From NCBI GenBank assembly GCA_021904315.1, contig CM038924.1, forward strand, positions 558,001 to 622,000: a stretch of 64,000 bases of DNA, in the 5' to 3' direction. Origin of the DNA: Sphagnum magellanicum (taxonomy: Eukaryota; Streptophyta; Sphagnopsida; Sphagnales; Sphagnaceae). The notes below the pieces were generated by a model, which ran no database searches, was not told the DNA's origin, and was given only the letters and a program-made list of their open reading frames with translations. A program made the translations under genes and the position numbers. Shown here piece by piece: positions 24,955-38,071 of the stretch; position 1 is the stretch's first letter, and the number at the start of each line of letters is the position of its first letter.

Positions 24955-26235
24955 TGTATTCATTGGATGCAGTCACAATCCAACGAGCCAAAAAGGGCGT
25001 TAGACACAAAAAAAAACAAAAAAAACAAAAAACAAAAAAAAAAAAAGTAAAAATTAGATAAATATTTATGTGCTACGATTTAAAACCATGGCAATCATGG
25101 TAAGTTATTACCTTTTCATCCATATCAATGTTAAGGGATTCAAACCAAAAATCCATTTGATGAAATTTTAAGTTCTAAGTTTTAACTTAGGACCTCCAAA
25201 AGTGAATAAGAACACATTAGATAAGAGTCAATTTTGCAAAGGACTATCAAAAGGATTCATATAATAAATCACATTTGATGGGAAAGAATTAAAAGGATAA
25301 AGACCTATTAACCACATTGAAAAAACACTCATACCCTAAGATATGTGGAATTGTAAAACTTTAAAAATTCAAAGAACTTTCCAAAATTTATCTAAAATTT
25401 TAAAATTTCAAAAGTCTATTGTCACACATAAGTGGGGTAAAATGTACATGATGTGTTAAGAAATTTTTTAGGTTTTCATACAAAAAAATATCAAAATGCA
25501 AAAAAATAAATTGGTTATGATTTGAAATTATTATCATTTTTAAAGATGAAACACTGAATTTACAAGGAATTAGGACACTTTCAAAAATTCATATTTATTC
25601 AAAAATGATGAAGAAAAAAAATGGTCAAGTACTTGGACAACTATAAGCATTTAGTATAACAAGTTGCAAAAAAAATTGTTCCAAAATTCATTCATATGAA
25701 TAAGTGTTTTTTGGGAAAAAAGACATGTAGACTTTTTTTACAATAATTTTGTTGGCTCATTGTATCCCATTTGCACCCCACTACACTTAGAATTTATGGC
25801 CCCAAGTGTCGGCAAAATGTGCAATAAATTTTCATGCAAGAAAACATGTTAATAAATTGTATATAAAAACTCCTAACATTCATTTAGTTACAGGTTACAA
25901 GTAAATAATTGCAAATAAGATGTTTAATTGATAAGCTTATCATCCCTATTTATCCAATTGTGCATTGATTTGTGATAAATCACTTCATGATGTGGAACAA
26001 TTTACACCTTATGTGGGTTTTTGGATTGTATTGGATTGTTTTTGGGAATTATAGATTGTACATATGTAATATGTACATAATTAATCATATTACATAATGT
26101 AGGTCAATTATCTATATATTAAGCTCCTTGGTTGTAATTTAAGATCTCTGGTTATTTTGTTAATTGATCAATATGCATGCATCAAGAAATTCAATGTTAT
26201 ATTGGAGCAATAATGGTCCTTGACAATTGATGAGC
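24955..26235 (+). mobile_element. Dispersed two-block repeat, short form
   Basis: Block A (about 24955-25790) and block B (about 25925-26235) each match a block of the longer copy at 31505-35100 in the same order and orientation. Shared strings in A include CAAAATTAGATAAATATTTATG-like text, TTTTGCAAAGGACTATCAAA, CATTCAA.CAACACTCATACCC-like text and GTTGGCTCATTGTATC. Shared strings in B include TATCATCCCTATTTATCCA and TTAATTGATCA/GTTGATTAG..ATGCAT. Only about 130 bp separates the blocks here against about 2.7 kb in the other copy, as in an internally deleted transposon. No coding domain or clear terminal repeat was found. Confidence 0.55.
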
Positions 26236-28079
26236 TCAATTCTCAAAAGATTTTAATTTTGAATTGTTAAAAAAAAAATTCCTATCGTTAGTTCTTGAAG
26301 TCTTAACTAAACTCTAGAACTTTTTTTTGTTGAAAACATTTTGTTGTTGCCTACAAGTTGGATCAACTTTATTATTACACATTCCATGTACCTAAAAGAA
26401 GATTTGATTCAACTATGAATCAAAATGAGATGACAATATCTAAGTCACCAAATACAAGGCACATCAAATTATAAAGTATGGAAGTTTTCAATAATTTACA
26501 TCTATTGAAGAAAGAAAGATTGCGGTTGTTGATCTTTGATGGAGAAGATATTTATATATAATAGTTAGGCTAAAAGTTCAACATCTCAATTGATTACTCT
26601 AAGTCAAACCTTGAATGAAATGGCAATTATAACAACTATAATGCCTAAAGTGAAAACACATGCATTGACAATGTCAACAACTATCACAACAACCACAAAT
26701 GTGACACCATGTCTGGTTCCATCTTTAAGTCTACTTGATGTAGAACAACAAAGGAGTAAGGTATTAATAATATTCATAATGTTAGTTAAAGATTAGGGCC
26801 TAAGTGAACCAATAAACAATCCACAAATGTAGCATGAGGGATGGATGGTTATTAAAAACCACAAATTTCTATCAGGTTCCAAATCCCTAACTAACCATGG
26901 TGCTTATTATTGGTTTTGAATTACCTAGTAGTAACCCAATAGACCCGTGTACCCACAACTTTCAAATTGGATCCAATACTTGTGCTTTTAAAAACTTTCA
27001 ATGCCATATGGGTATTAAAGGCCTCATACTTATGAATTATAAGTGGATTAATTGAAATCTTAAAATGGATTACAACCCAATGGTAGATAGCTTGCAGAAA
27101 AACTATCAATTCTTGACCCATTCCCACATTCCATACATCAACCATTAGCTACAAATTCTGTCAAAAGCCATTTATTGTTTAGACTTTTGGCAATCCACAA
27201 AATCCAAGACATGCACAATTTGACATGAGAAAATTCCCATCATTAAGATTTTCAAATTTTCCAAATGCGACATAGACAATGGGTAATGTTTGGGACCAAA
27301 TTTGTTGTTCAAATTTTACACCAATTTGTGTAGTTATTGCTATGGGCAAAACCAACAAATTGAACACACCAATAGTGCCCTAAGAATGCCAAGACGCCAA
27401 TTTGCAACATCCAAAAATTAAATTACAACATTGAACATATGCACAGAAATGCCTTGTTATGTCAACAACCCTTTCTTCATGATCCCTTGAAAGGTGTTGG
27501 CCTTGGCAAGTTTCCAGTTTCAACAAGGATTATGAATCTCATTACAAAATGTGGTCTATAAACTATGATGTAAATTTATTATGTGTTTAAAGGATTGATC
27601 ATAAGGTCATTGATTTAGATGAATTAAAAAAAACAATGAATTGCATAAACATCGAGAAGTTTATTAAGGTTCAAATTCTTTAAGGTGTATCCAAATCTTG
27701 TCAAGGTATGACCTTTTTCTATGTTTTTAATCATGTAAAGACACATTTGTGGATGATTATGATGGAATTCATAATTGTAATGGTTTAAAATATATGGTCC
27801 TTTTGAAATATTTGACAACCTTTGATTCATTATTTTTTATGGGGATTAAAATATAAAGTAATTTTTTTTTTAATAAGGACTAGGCCCTTTTTGTCTTGTG
27901 TGGTACACCTTAAAGGATTTTCACCCATTAGGCAAAAACCCAAATACTTATGATTGTAATGTCCCAAGAAATTAATTCCAAATGTAGTCCAATATCTCTT
28001 TGCTAATGATTGAATGGATCAATTCCCACTAGAAAAAATCTTGTCCATTCCAACCATATTGTTATGACTATAGATGCCA
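26236..28079. other. AT-rich gene-poor DNA
   Basis: No supported exon, RNA or transposon terminus. Confidence 0.45.
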
Positions 28080-29890
28080 TTAGTGTCCAAATCAACTACT
28101 TTTACAACTACAATTGGGTTAGTCCTACATGTCATTTTAGTCGTAAATATGTGTAGTCATATATATGACTATTGTAATCACATATGCGACTATGATGTTA
28201 ATATAATTGAATGAAGTCACAAATGCAACTATAATTTGTGACTATTACATGTTTGGATGGAAAAGTAAAAGGCAAGTGCACATTTTTCATCCAATATTGT
28301 GAATGGATCCTTGGATGGATGGAGACTTAGTTGTTTTAACAACTAGGGTTGATATTTTTTCCATTTATAATATTTTGATGATTAAAACATATGTGGCATC
28401 TTTGGAATTACAATATTTGTTCGATAATCAACTTGTGTTTAATTGTTTATTGGTATTTTGTATGGTTGATTGACATTGACAACCCAAATTATTATATTTT
28501 TATTAAATATATTTGAATTATGATCTATTTATAAATATTAACTTATGATGATTATTTAATTATATATTATACATGTAAATTAAATTTTATTGGTAAAATT
28601 ACAACTTGTTAAACTTATTATAATCATAATCAAGTATGATATATTTTTTTAATCAAATAGAGGTTTCAGATGTCTAAGAAATATATCTTTTATTTGATCA
28701 TAAAACTTTTACCATAATTTTAGATAAAATGTATATATTATATTTGTTAAAACATAAAACTTAAAATTCCATCAAATTCACTAATTATCTAACATTATTA
28801 AATGTGATTTAGATTAAAATTTAGAAAATAAAAAATATTATACATCATAAATATTATAGATGGTATTTAAAATTATTATTTTTGACATGTGTATAGATAT
28901 ATTATCCATTTAAAAAAATTATATGAGAATTAATTCAAATTGTGATATATTATAATCACATTGATGTAATATTTTTTTAATGAAATGAGGGATTAATATG
29001 TGGGAGATAAATAAATAAATAATTTAATTATTATTAAATATTAATCGAAAAATATTTTTCATTTATAAATTATGTGCTTGAAAAAACATTCCCACAAATC
29101 ATCATCAAACTGTAATTCAATTTAACAAAATTCAAAAAAATCTATTCAAATTAATCTACATGTTTGGAAATAAAATATTTAATTGTGTATGTCATTGAAA
29201 GTACTTTAAGAATCAACTTAATTTTTTTTCATTTGGACAAATATCAATAAAATATGAAATATTGAAATTGATGTTTGTGTAATGTTTAAAATCAAATATG
29301 GGCTAAATAGAATGCATTCCACTATATTTGTACATCAAGTGGGGTGGTTTGATGGTAAAGGAGTTGATATCCATCCTTGGGGTCTAAGAATCAAACCTCA
29401 CAAGTTACCTAGTTTAGGTCAATGATAGTATGTTGACCATATATACGTTACATAGTTAGGTTACTTAACCTAGGTGCCTACTTAGGTTTGCCTAGGTATT
29501 TAAATTAGGGTTTAGCCTAGCCTAAGTAGTGACATGTGTCAACAATTCATAGGCTGAAATTTTATGAAATTACCAATAATATGAATTATTATATTTCATT
29601 ATTTATATAAATATAAATAATTTATTTAATAAATGTGATAAATATATATTAAATCATTTAAATTTAATTATTTTAAAAATATTGCCCAATATTTTATGTA
29701 GTCATAATTATAGTTGCATAATCCTACGACTAGTCAATGGATGAAAAATCCTTGTAGTCATAAATGATATGTGATTATAGGGGTGACTATACATGTCACG
29801 TGTAGTTTTTTTGCAACTAGTTGTCTTGTGCTACTTGTCCAAGACAACTACAAGGTTTGTAGTCGCATGTGTCCATTACAACAAATTTTT
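28080..29890. mobile_element. Tentative non-autonomous DNA transposon with GTAGTC-type subterminal repeats
   Basis: Clusters of GTAGTCAT/GACTA(C)AA/GTCGCA motifs, many as inverted pairs, occur at 28080-28260 and again at 29700-29890. Between them lies about 1.4 kb of extremely AT-rich DNA. TAGTGTCCAA...CAACTAC...ACAACTACAA at the left faces AGTTGTC...CAACTACAAGGTTTGTAG and CGCATGTGTCCATTA at the right. Multiple short subterminal repeats would fit a CACTA/EnSpm-like derivative, but exact termini and a target duplication were not established. Confidence 0.28.
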
Positions 29891-29922
29891 TGTCTTTGTA
29901 ACTAAAATTATAGTTGTTTATT

Positions 29923-30031
29923 GTAGTCTAAGGATGCTCCAAAAGTCAATCTACCCATGCATAAAATCCCAAGTATGATCAATAGATGTAGTCCAAGGAT
30001 GTTTAGAAATCAATCTACCCATGCATAAGAT
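29923..30031. repeat. 65-bp-spaced direct duplication
   Basis: GTCTAAGGATGCTCCAAAAG followed by TCAATCTACCCATGCATAAA, and GTCCAAGGATGTTTAGAAAT followed by CAATCTACCCATGCATAAGA, lie in tandem. No further copies seen. Confidence 0.6.
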
Positions 30032-31923
30032 CCTATTTTCAATAATATATTTGGTAAAAGACTTGGGCAATTGTGCCTTTTACATTTGTGCGTATCCCTA
30101 CATGCATCATGAAAACATTGAATTATAAATAGCCTCTTACAATGGTATTAAATGGGCCCAAAAGAATAAAAAATTTCACATTACAAGGCCCAACATTAGT
30201 CAAATGATCATTCCATGCCTTAAACAAGCTTAGACAATAATATGACATGTGTCCATATAGGCAAATCTTGTGATTTTTTGCATAGAAGAAAACAATGCAA
30301 GCTTGTGTGTATAAATAACTAATAGACTAACAAGTTAACAAGTGAGAGTATGGTGCCTCTTGGAAAATCACGTCAAATAATCCACTAATATATAAAGCAT
30401 ATCAAAGTTTTTAAAACGTGGACAAGCTTGGATGAAACGCAATTGAAGAATTTGCTACGTGTTTGCAAGTTGTAATTTTTAACCATCAAGCAAGCCTTAG
30501 GTTCATTTGAATGACTTGTGGTGTGCAATCTTAGCATGGTTCGTTCTTTAATCTTTTATGCATATTTTAGGCTTTTGGTTAGAGATAAATGCTGCAACCT
30601 AAACTTAAAACATAAATGAAGATAAAAAGCATGGGCAATCTCAAAAATTACTTGGTTTGTTGATTTATTTGTTTTCAACATATAGTAATAGTTCATTTCT
30701 CCACTAGAGTTGGGGGTGTTTCCTAGCTAAGATCACAATGAAGCATGCATAATAACCTCCAATAAAGCAAGAACACTTCAATGAAACAAGTACATAGGAA
30801 GAGAATGAAGGCCAAAGGCTCTTTAACATCATATAGGGATTTGGTTGGATGTTAGGGAAATGAATGGGAATGTGAATTTCGTTTCATCTCGACCTTCAAG
30901 TGACATGCATGAATGGAACTAGGTACTTCATCACTAATGGATGAAGTAGGGGCTACATCCGCAACATTCTATTGGTTGTCAATTTTGTTGAACCTTTTGC
31001 TTGGTCCCTTTGTGTATGAGAGTGTTTGTACGAGCTATCAGTTTTTGTTTTGGCATGCTTATTTTCATTTTGAATTTTCTTTTGCATTTTGGAAGCATGT
31101 GTATTAGTGATTAATGAAAAAGGTGGGGGACATTGTTCTAAAAAGTCAAACTAAGGTAGGTAGGTGGCATTATTGACAAATTGCAAGAATAATCAAAGTT
31201 TGAGCCACAATTGCATCTTCCACCTTTTGATCATTAGTTACATTGAAGTTCAAAGATGGAGCCAAAAACATCCAAGGTTCAAACAACTGCAAAATCCTTG
31301 GTGTTTTATTATAGTGAATATTTTGAACTCGTAGCATGTATTGTGTTCATTTGAAGGTTCAGGAGTTCCTATGTTTGAACTTGAAAATAAGGTGATTGTG
31401 TGTTTTGAACTTTAAAATTGAAGCTTTTTGAAATAGTTTATCAAGGGATTTTTTTTGGAATGTTAGACATGTGATTTTGATGGCTACTTGTATTTGCTAA
31501 AGTAGAGGAGCCATTGGGGTGTAGTCACAATTCAACAAACCAAAAAAGGCGTTGGACCATAAAGAAAAACAATCAAAATTAGATAAATATTTATGTTTAC
31601 CATTTAAAACTGTGAAAATCATGGCAAGGAATTTTTTAAAATTTAAGTTTTGATTTAAAACCTTTGAAAATGAACACCTATAGTGTAAAAAAGAATCAAT
31701 TTTGCAAAGGACTATCAAAAGGACTCATATAATTAAAAACAATTGATGGGAAAAAATAAGAGGATAAAAACCTATTATCCACATTCAAACAACACTCATA
31801 CCCCAAAATGTGTGGAATTCAAAAATTAAAAAAGTTCACAAAACTTTCCAAAATTGATCCAAAATTTTAGAACGTTGATAGTCCTTTACCACATATAGAT
31901 GGGGTATAAATTACATGATGTCT

Positions 31924-31950
31924 TATATATATATATATATATATATATAA
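31924..31950. repeat. (TA)n microsatellite
   Basis: An uninterrupted TA dinucleotide run of about 26 bp inside block A of the long repeat, absent from the sister copy at 24955-26235. Confidence 0.9.
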
Positions 31951-33892
31951 TAAAAGAAAACATAAAAATGTAAAAAATGAATTTTTGGTTGTGATTTGAA
32001 TTTTTAAAAATAGAACATTGAATTTACAAGGAATTAATTCACACTTTCAAAAATTCATTAATATGAAAAAAAATAAAATGGCAAAAAGACATGCATCCTT
32101 TTTTAAAATAATAATGTTGGCTCATTGTATCTCGTTTGCACCAATTGGAGTGAACAAGAATTAAAAGTTGCAATTAGGAAATCAAGGTGTGAGTGTTGTC
32201 AAAATTGTGGGTAGTTCAAGTGTAAACTAAAATTATAATAAGGTGAGAGCCTTGAATTTGGAGCATATGTGTGTTTTCACTGAAGTTTTGAATTCCATAC
32301 AAAGATGAGTGTTTTGAACATGAAAGGTTTTGCGTTTCAAAAGCTATTTGTACATGACCTAAATCTCAAGTTACATTGTGGGAAAGAGTTTGTTTTGGAG
32401 TTCACAAAACCCTAATATTATGTGAAATGCCCACAATGTCAAAACACATTAAAACATTGATAATTTCATGAATCATAGCTAAATTTTTTAAAAATCTTTA
32501 CACATTAGTAACATTGCACCACATTTTTTGAATTTCAACATGTTCTAAATTTCAAAAAACAAAATAGGTACCCATTTCCCATTGTTTGAGTGTCATTTAG
32601 GTGTGTCTAATAATTCCTTATTAGTGTACAAAAATTTAATGTAAAAATAATTTTATTTTGAAATCACTAACCTTTTTACAATTAGTTCATCACTTGGATT
32701 TGCACCTACCTCATTTCAAAGGTCATGAATACAATACAAAACAAAACTTGAACTTGAAAAATTTGACAATTCAATTGAGATTCTTTAACTTTCATATTTA
32801 TCATTAAGCACAACTTCCCATGACTAGTGTGGCATTAAAATGGCATCCCATAAAAATATGTAATAAGGTTTATAGTTTTTACAATCATTCGACATGGTTT
32901 TTGGCTCATTTGTTTATGATTACACCCAACAAGAATTCAACTCACCTTTTGTGTTGCCTCTACCATGTTCATGTGTGTAGATGAATAAGAACGTTCCACA
33001 CATGTGTTGTCAACATTTTTAGTTTCATTTTTTGGATGATTTTTTTTGTTCATTGGATTTGGTGGTGTGTGAACCTTTGGTGCAAGGGTGTTGATTAGAG
33101 TTTACATTGTGTTTCCATTCATAGGTTCATTCATAGGTTTAACTAGTAGTGGTTCAATTGTAACAATTTCCATGAATGATTTTAAACAAACAATAGGTTG
33201 TGTGTGAGGTGTCTTGCCACAAAGATCATTCATGAAGGTCCAACTATGTTGATCAAATCTTTGGCAATCTACAAAAGGTGAACCAAGGTCAATGCCTTCA
33301 TTCCTATACTCACTAAAATCAATGGGATTTTTCAAATTCAAACAATTGAGATTGAAAATGGTGTTTTGCCTTTTTGATGATATCCTTGACATGAAGTGGG
33401 TTAAAAATAGGTTTACTTCTTATGAATTCCATGACATTCTTGTGAAAAAGTTGTAGCAAATGGATGGCAAATTTTTCTTGTGGGCTCAATGTCTAGTATT
33501 CCTAATTATTGCAAGTCCTTAACATGTAATCAATAATATTTTTGAAATCTCATGTGATTACGTCGCATTTGTCTTTGCATGTAGGGCAATTTCTTGTATG
33601 TTGTGAATATCTTGCAACCATGACAAATGCTAAAATCTTCTTCCTTTTTACCACAATAATCTCGAACATGTTTCATGGTCAAATCTATCTAGGGATGTTA
33701 CATGTTGATCATGCTTTGCTTTCATAAGAACAAGAACCTCACCATATTCCCAATTAGATTGTTTTGGTTTTCTTGTTTGAACCTCCAAGGATGCATTTGA
33801 TTTGGAGGAAGTAGTTTTCTTTTTGCCCTTGTTTTTTTTTAAAATGCACCTTCATCATTGTGGTTGTGTCCTTCTACATTAAATTGGAAACA

Positions 33893-34110
33893 ATTTGATA
33901 CAATTCAATGACAAGAATATGGCAATGGCATTTGCATTCTGATACAATTTGACAATTAGAATCTAGCAATAAGAATTGTAGTTTGATACAATTTGATGAC
34001 ATGAATCTAACAATTTGACAACTACATTCTAATACAATTTGATGTTGCAAGAATCGGACAATAGCAACTATAGTTTGATACAATTTGATGACAAGAATCT
34101 AACAACAACT
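33893..34110. repeat. 45-bp tandem repeat, about five units
   Basis: TGATACAATTTGATGACA-type cores start near 33896, 33941, 33985, 34031 and 34077, a spacing of 44-46 bp, each followed by (A)GAATCTA(G/A)CAA. No function is visible. Confidence 0.75.
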
Positions 34111-35100
34111 TGAACAATTACATTGAATGCTTCTAGGTGTAAAATATGTTTAACAATTGTTGCATTTTCAAGAAACTTCTTGTCATTTCTTTTTTGATGT
34201 TCATTTTCAATTCTTGTTTGCTTTTGATTCTTTGTTTTTTTAGTTCAATTGCAAATCATTTTACCTTCTTTAGGTGTTTCATTGCAAATATCAAAGTTGG
34301 AGGGGCTGAATTGGGATTTGTCCATGTTTTTTTTATGTCTTCTTCTATGCAACCTTGTGTGCATGAGCTTTTTGTAATTCATGGTCCACCATTAGTTGGC
34401 TTCTATGACCTACTTTTGTGGTCCAATTCCAATTGTGCAAGCTCACTTTTTGTAATGATGTAGTGTGGTGATGTAGCAATTGTGAAGTAAAGTAGTGAAC
34501 AAGAAAGCTTTCTATAGTGACAACCACAAAGGGCTTCGCATGGTGATATGGTGATAGTAGAGAAAGGACACAAGCTTCTGCAGCAATGGTGGGGAGGTGT
34601 TTGGAAAAAAAATATTTGCATTTTACAAACATTGAGTTATAGACTCTGGTTTTGCCCTCCTATGTAACATTTAATTTTTGACCAAAAATCTTCAATTTTT
34701 AAAGATTGAGTTTTAGTGAACAATGGGTTTAACATTGCACTTAACACCACATGTTAAGAGGGCTCCCACATCATTGTTTTGTTAGTAAACATTTCATATG
34801 TGAATTGTCATCTTGATTTGTCCCCTTTAACACCCACTTAATGTGCACATAACACCAGGTGTGAAGCTTGCTTTATCATCCCTATTTATCCAGTTGTCCA
34901 CTGACGTTGTGATAAGTCACTACACGGCGTGGAGCAATAGCTCATCTTATGTGCGTTCTTGCATTGCAGATCAGTTATGTATATGTTAGGCTCCGCTAAT
35001 GTAGTTTAGGATCTTTGATTTGGTGACTTTGTTAGTTGATTAGTATACATGGATTAAGAAATCCAACAAAACTTTTGTCGTAGATGTGCTCATCCAACAT

Positions 35101-38071
35101 CACTGCGTTTGTTGGTTCTACCCTGAGTGAAGAGACGTGCATTTGGCCTGCTTTTATTGGCGAAATTTTGCCCAGAGGCAAAATTTAAAATCAAGTTTCT
35201 GAAAATGAAGTGATTTTTGGAATGTTGAATCACTAGTATTTTGGAAAAGATAAAGAAGAATTGTCAGATTTTTATACATTGTTCAAGCAGGTAGCCAAAA
35301 CTTTAGAAGAATGTCTAAATTTTCTTACTTATATCTCATTTATAGCCAAAGTTGGCTAATTCTTGCTATGGATGATCACCACTTTGGCTATGTCACAAAA
35401 TTAAAAAAGAACCAACACTTGCATTAGTCTAAGATTTGGGGTACAATTTTGGCTTGAACTGAGAATCAATTTGTGGATGATAGTTGGAGACTTCTAGACT
35501 TACACTCTAAACTGTTTTCTTTATGTAACAACTGACAACCTTGGCCAAGATGGCCTTAATTATTTGGGGATCTTCAGGGGTAATTTCCTGCATCAGATTG
35601 GCGTGAGAGGTTTTTCGGAATCTCCCTTCAACAAAGCTGTTTCGTGTAGGGTATTGCCTGCGGGCTGGCGCATTGCACGACATAAAGTCGACTTGATGAA
35701 GACTCATGAAATGATCTATGAAGGCCCATAATCCCCAATGAAGGAACGTAATTCCCAATGAAGAACTGGAATTATGTTGTTCAAGCAATGGATTGCCTTT
35801 TGTAAGAGCTTCAAGAATCAATTGTATAGTCAGGAGCTTGCAACTGGAGGATGTATACATACCTAAAGCACTGCAAAAAGACATGGATTGAAGGTGATCA
35901 TGTTCCAAGAAATGTGCATTTCTCAACAACAATCTATGACACTCCAAACTTGCTGAAATGTTCTACTTCTGTTGATCTGCTGCAGCATGTCATGAAAAAG
36001 CTCACAACACCAGCTTGCTTCTTCCAGGATCTTCACATGTGAACAATAAATTATGTGTGAGTGGATTATGGGATGCAAATTCTCCAAGCTCATGATCCTG
36101 ATTGTCACAAAAAACCTTCTGAAACTTTGTCATGCCAGACTTTGCAGGCTTCCTATATCTCAAATCTCCAAAAAGGAGTGAGACATGATGCAAGGACAAA
36201 CACCTACTAGATGCATCAAGACTCTTGTTGCTGGTCTACATGCCATAAAACTCATCTTATATAGTATACTTGTGTTTGAGAAACTTGCAAAAATTCTTTT
36301 TGAATTTTTTTCTTTCAATCCACTAAGCTGAACCCACACACTTTTGAGAATTGCAAGCAAACCCTACCCAGAATTTTCAGTCTAATTGTAAAAAATATGG
36401 GAGTGTATGGGCTTTCCTTGATTCAACCAAATTACAATATGATCTGCAAAGATTTAGATGTTTTAGGTGGTGAGTTTATGCACTTGCTTCAGTCCTACTA
36501 AATGTTGCTGCAATTCACTATCATCACCAAAATGCAAACTTGAACATCATCATCTAGGCATAGACTCAACTCTAGACACAAACATTCAAATCAGTAATTA
36601 TACCTTTCAATTATAATTTGATCTACAAAAATGTTAAGTCATGATCTCAAGCTGAAATGGTAATTACTAATGTAGTGAAAGATTTGCAAGGAAGCTTGAA
36701 ATGCTCATGAAAAGTTGTGCTCAAAATGCTCCTAAAGAGGTTCAGGCATGATATTCTGCATAGAGTATCTTTGATCGTGAGCTTCAAGCATTTGACCTCC
36801 ATTTCTAAATTAATGCACAGATTGTGACATCCATTTATTGTCATTCTAGCTTGCAAATACCTCACAAATATGTTTTAATTGTGTGTCACATACTTGGCAT
36901 AGTTGATAGCAAACATGGGCAAGAACTTTAGATGATTGTGTAGATGTAATTCAAATATCGATCAATCAATCATTGTCAAGATTCATGAATTTTAGGATCA
37001 CATTTCTTTCCAAGTTGAAATGGAGTGCAATCACACTAATAAGAGTCATAACAAGTTTAACTAGTGGCTAGTTTCTCATGTTTTAATGTCAAAAACTGGC
37101 AAGTGTTATTCCTTTTATTTTGTTTGCGCCCCTGACATCTTGCAGCTACATAACGTGACCATGCAACATCAAGGTAAAATTCCCAAAACTATATTGCCAA
37201 TAAAGAAGAACAAGTGTTGGTGGACCAACTTGCTAGAAAGAAGCTGGGTAAGTGGGTCTATAAGCTGAAACTTAAGGGCTGGAAACAATATAGATGCAGA
37301 CTTGCAAGGCAAGATTGGCTGCACAAGAGGTGATGAGCAGCTGGCGAAAGTGCCATAGCAAGGTGGCAGATGATTGTCTCTAAGATGTATGACTTGACTC
37401 TGTCTCTGAAAACACATGAGCATACTTAGAAATCTTTGAAAAAGTCCGTGAATTCCTTTAAGAGCAACAAGATCATACCAGGTGGAAAGATTGCATCAAT
37501 TCTGCATCTATGGTTGCAGGCTTCTTGTTCAACTTAAAGGTTCAATGATATATTGGCATAAGTATCCTTGGGTAGTACAACTAGGAACTTCACACCTTCA
37601 TTTTACTGAAATAAACATAAACTCAGTCACATACTGATGTTCAAAACCCATATGTAATAATACCTCGATTTGTCTGGTTACAGTGCTGTCGAGGTTACAG
37701 CGATCACAGTAGTCATAACTTGGGAGCATAGATCGATCTGCACACAAATCAGCTTCACTTATAGAGAGAAATCAAACCGTGAGAACTATCCTAAATCTTC
37801 TAGAGAACGGAATTGGTGTCACATTTCAAATCTAGATTGCGCCTGACTCCAGATGAAATGTTAGATGCTCAGGCACCTCAATGCATTTTCGGTGGGAATT
37901 TGCAGGCATTCTCGTGTCTGCTACAGTAAGCTGTTGTTGATTGATCAGAAGCCGCTGCAGTAGAACTAGCTATCTGGAGGTGATACATGGAAATGGTGAT
38001 ATGGTAATATGAGTGTGCACTGTTTATCTAGTATGCAGAATTCAAGATGCGACAAGAGAATTTTTTCCTGG
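35101..38071. other. Region downstream of the LOB-domain gene, no supported gene
   Basis: Base composition becomes more balanced from about 35500. The longest open frame (35507-35947, - strand, 146 codons without an ATG-independent homology clue) is not recognised and has no domain I can name. The last few hundred bases should carry the 3' UTR of the LOB-domain gene ending at 38072. Confidence 0.4.

Larger units (their letters stand above)
31505..35100 (+). mobile_element. Dispersed two-block repeat, long form
   Basis: Block A (about 31505-32130) and block B (about 34865-35090) match those of the 24955-26235 element, with about 2.7 kb between them. That interior shows no recognisable transposase or reverse transcriptase. 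It includes a 45-bp tandem array (33893-34110) and short open frames without known motifs (for example 33102-33392, - strand). The layout suggests a roughly 3.6-kb element of which the other copy is a deletion derivative, but an insertion here is equally possible. Confidence 0.5.

Noticed and set aside
34865..35100. Block B considered as a solo LTR
   Set aside because: No TG...CA ends, primer-binding site, polypurine tract or reverse transcriptase could be placed, so it is kept as an unclassified dispersed repeat.
35507..35947. 146-codon - strand open frame
   Set aside because: Does not begin with ATG (TTG-type start), no motif recognised, no supporting splice neighbours found; left as unannotated.
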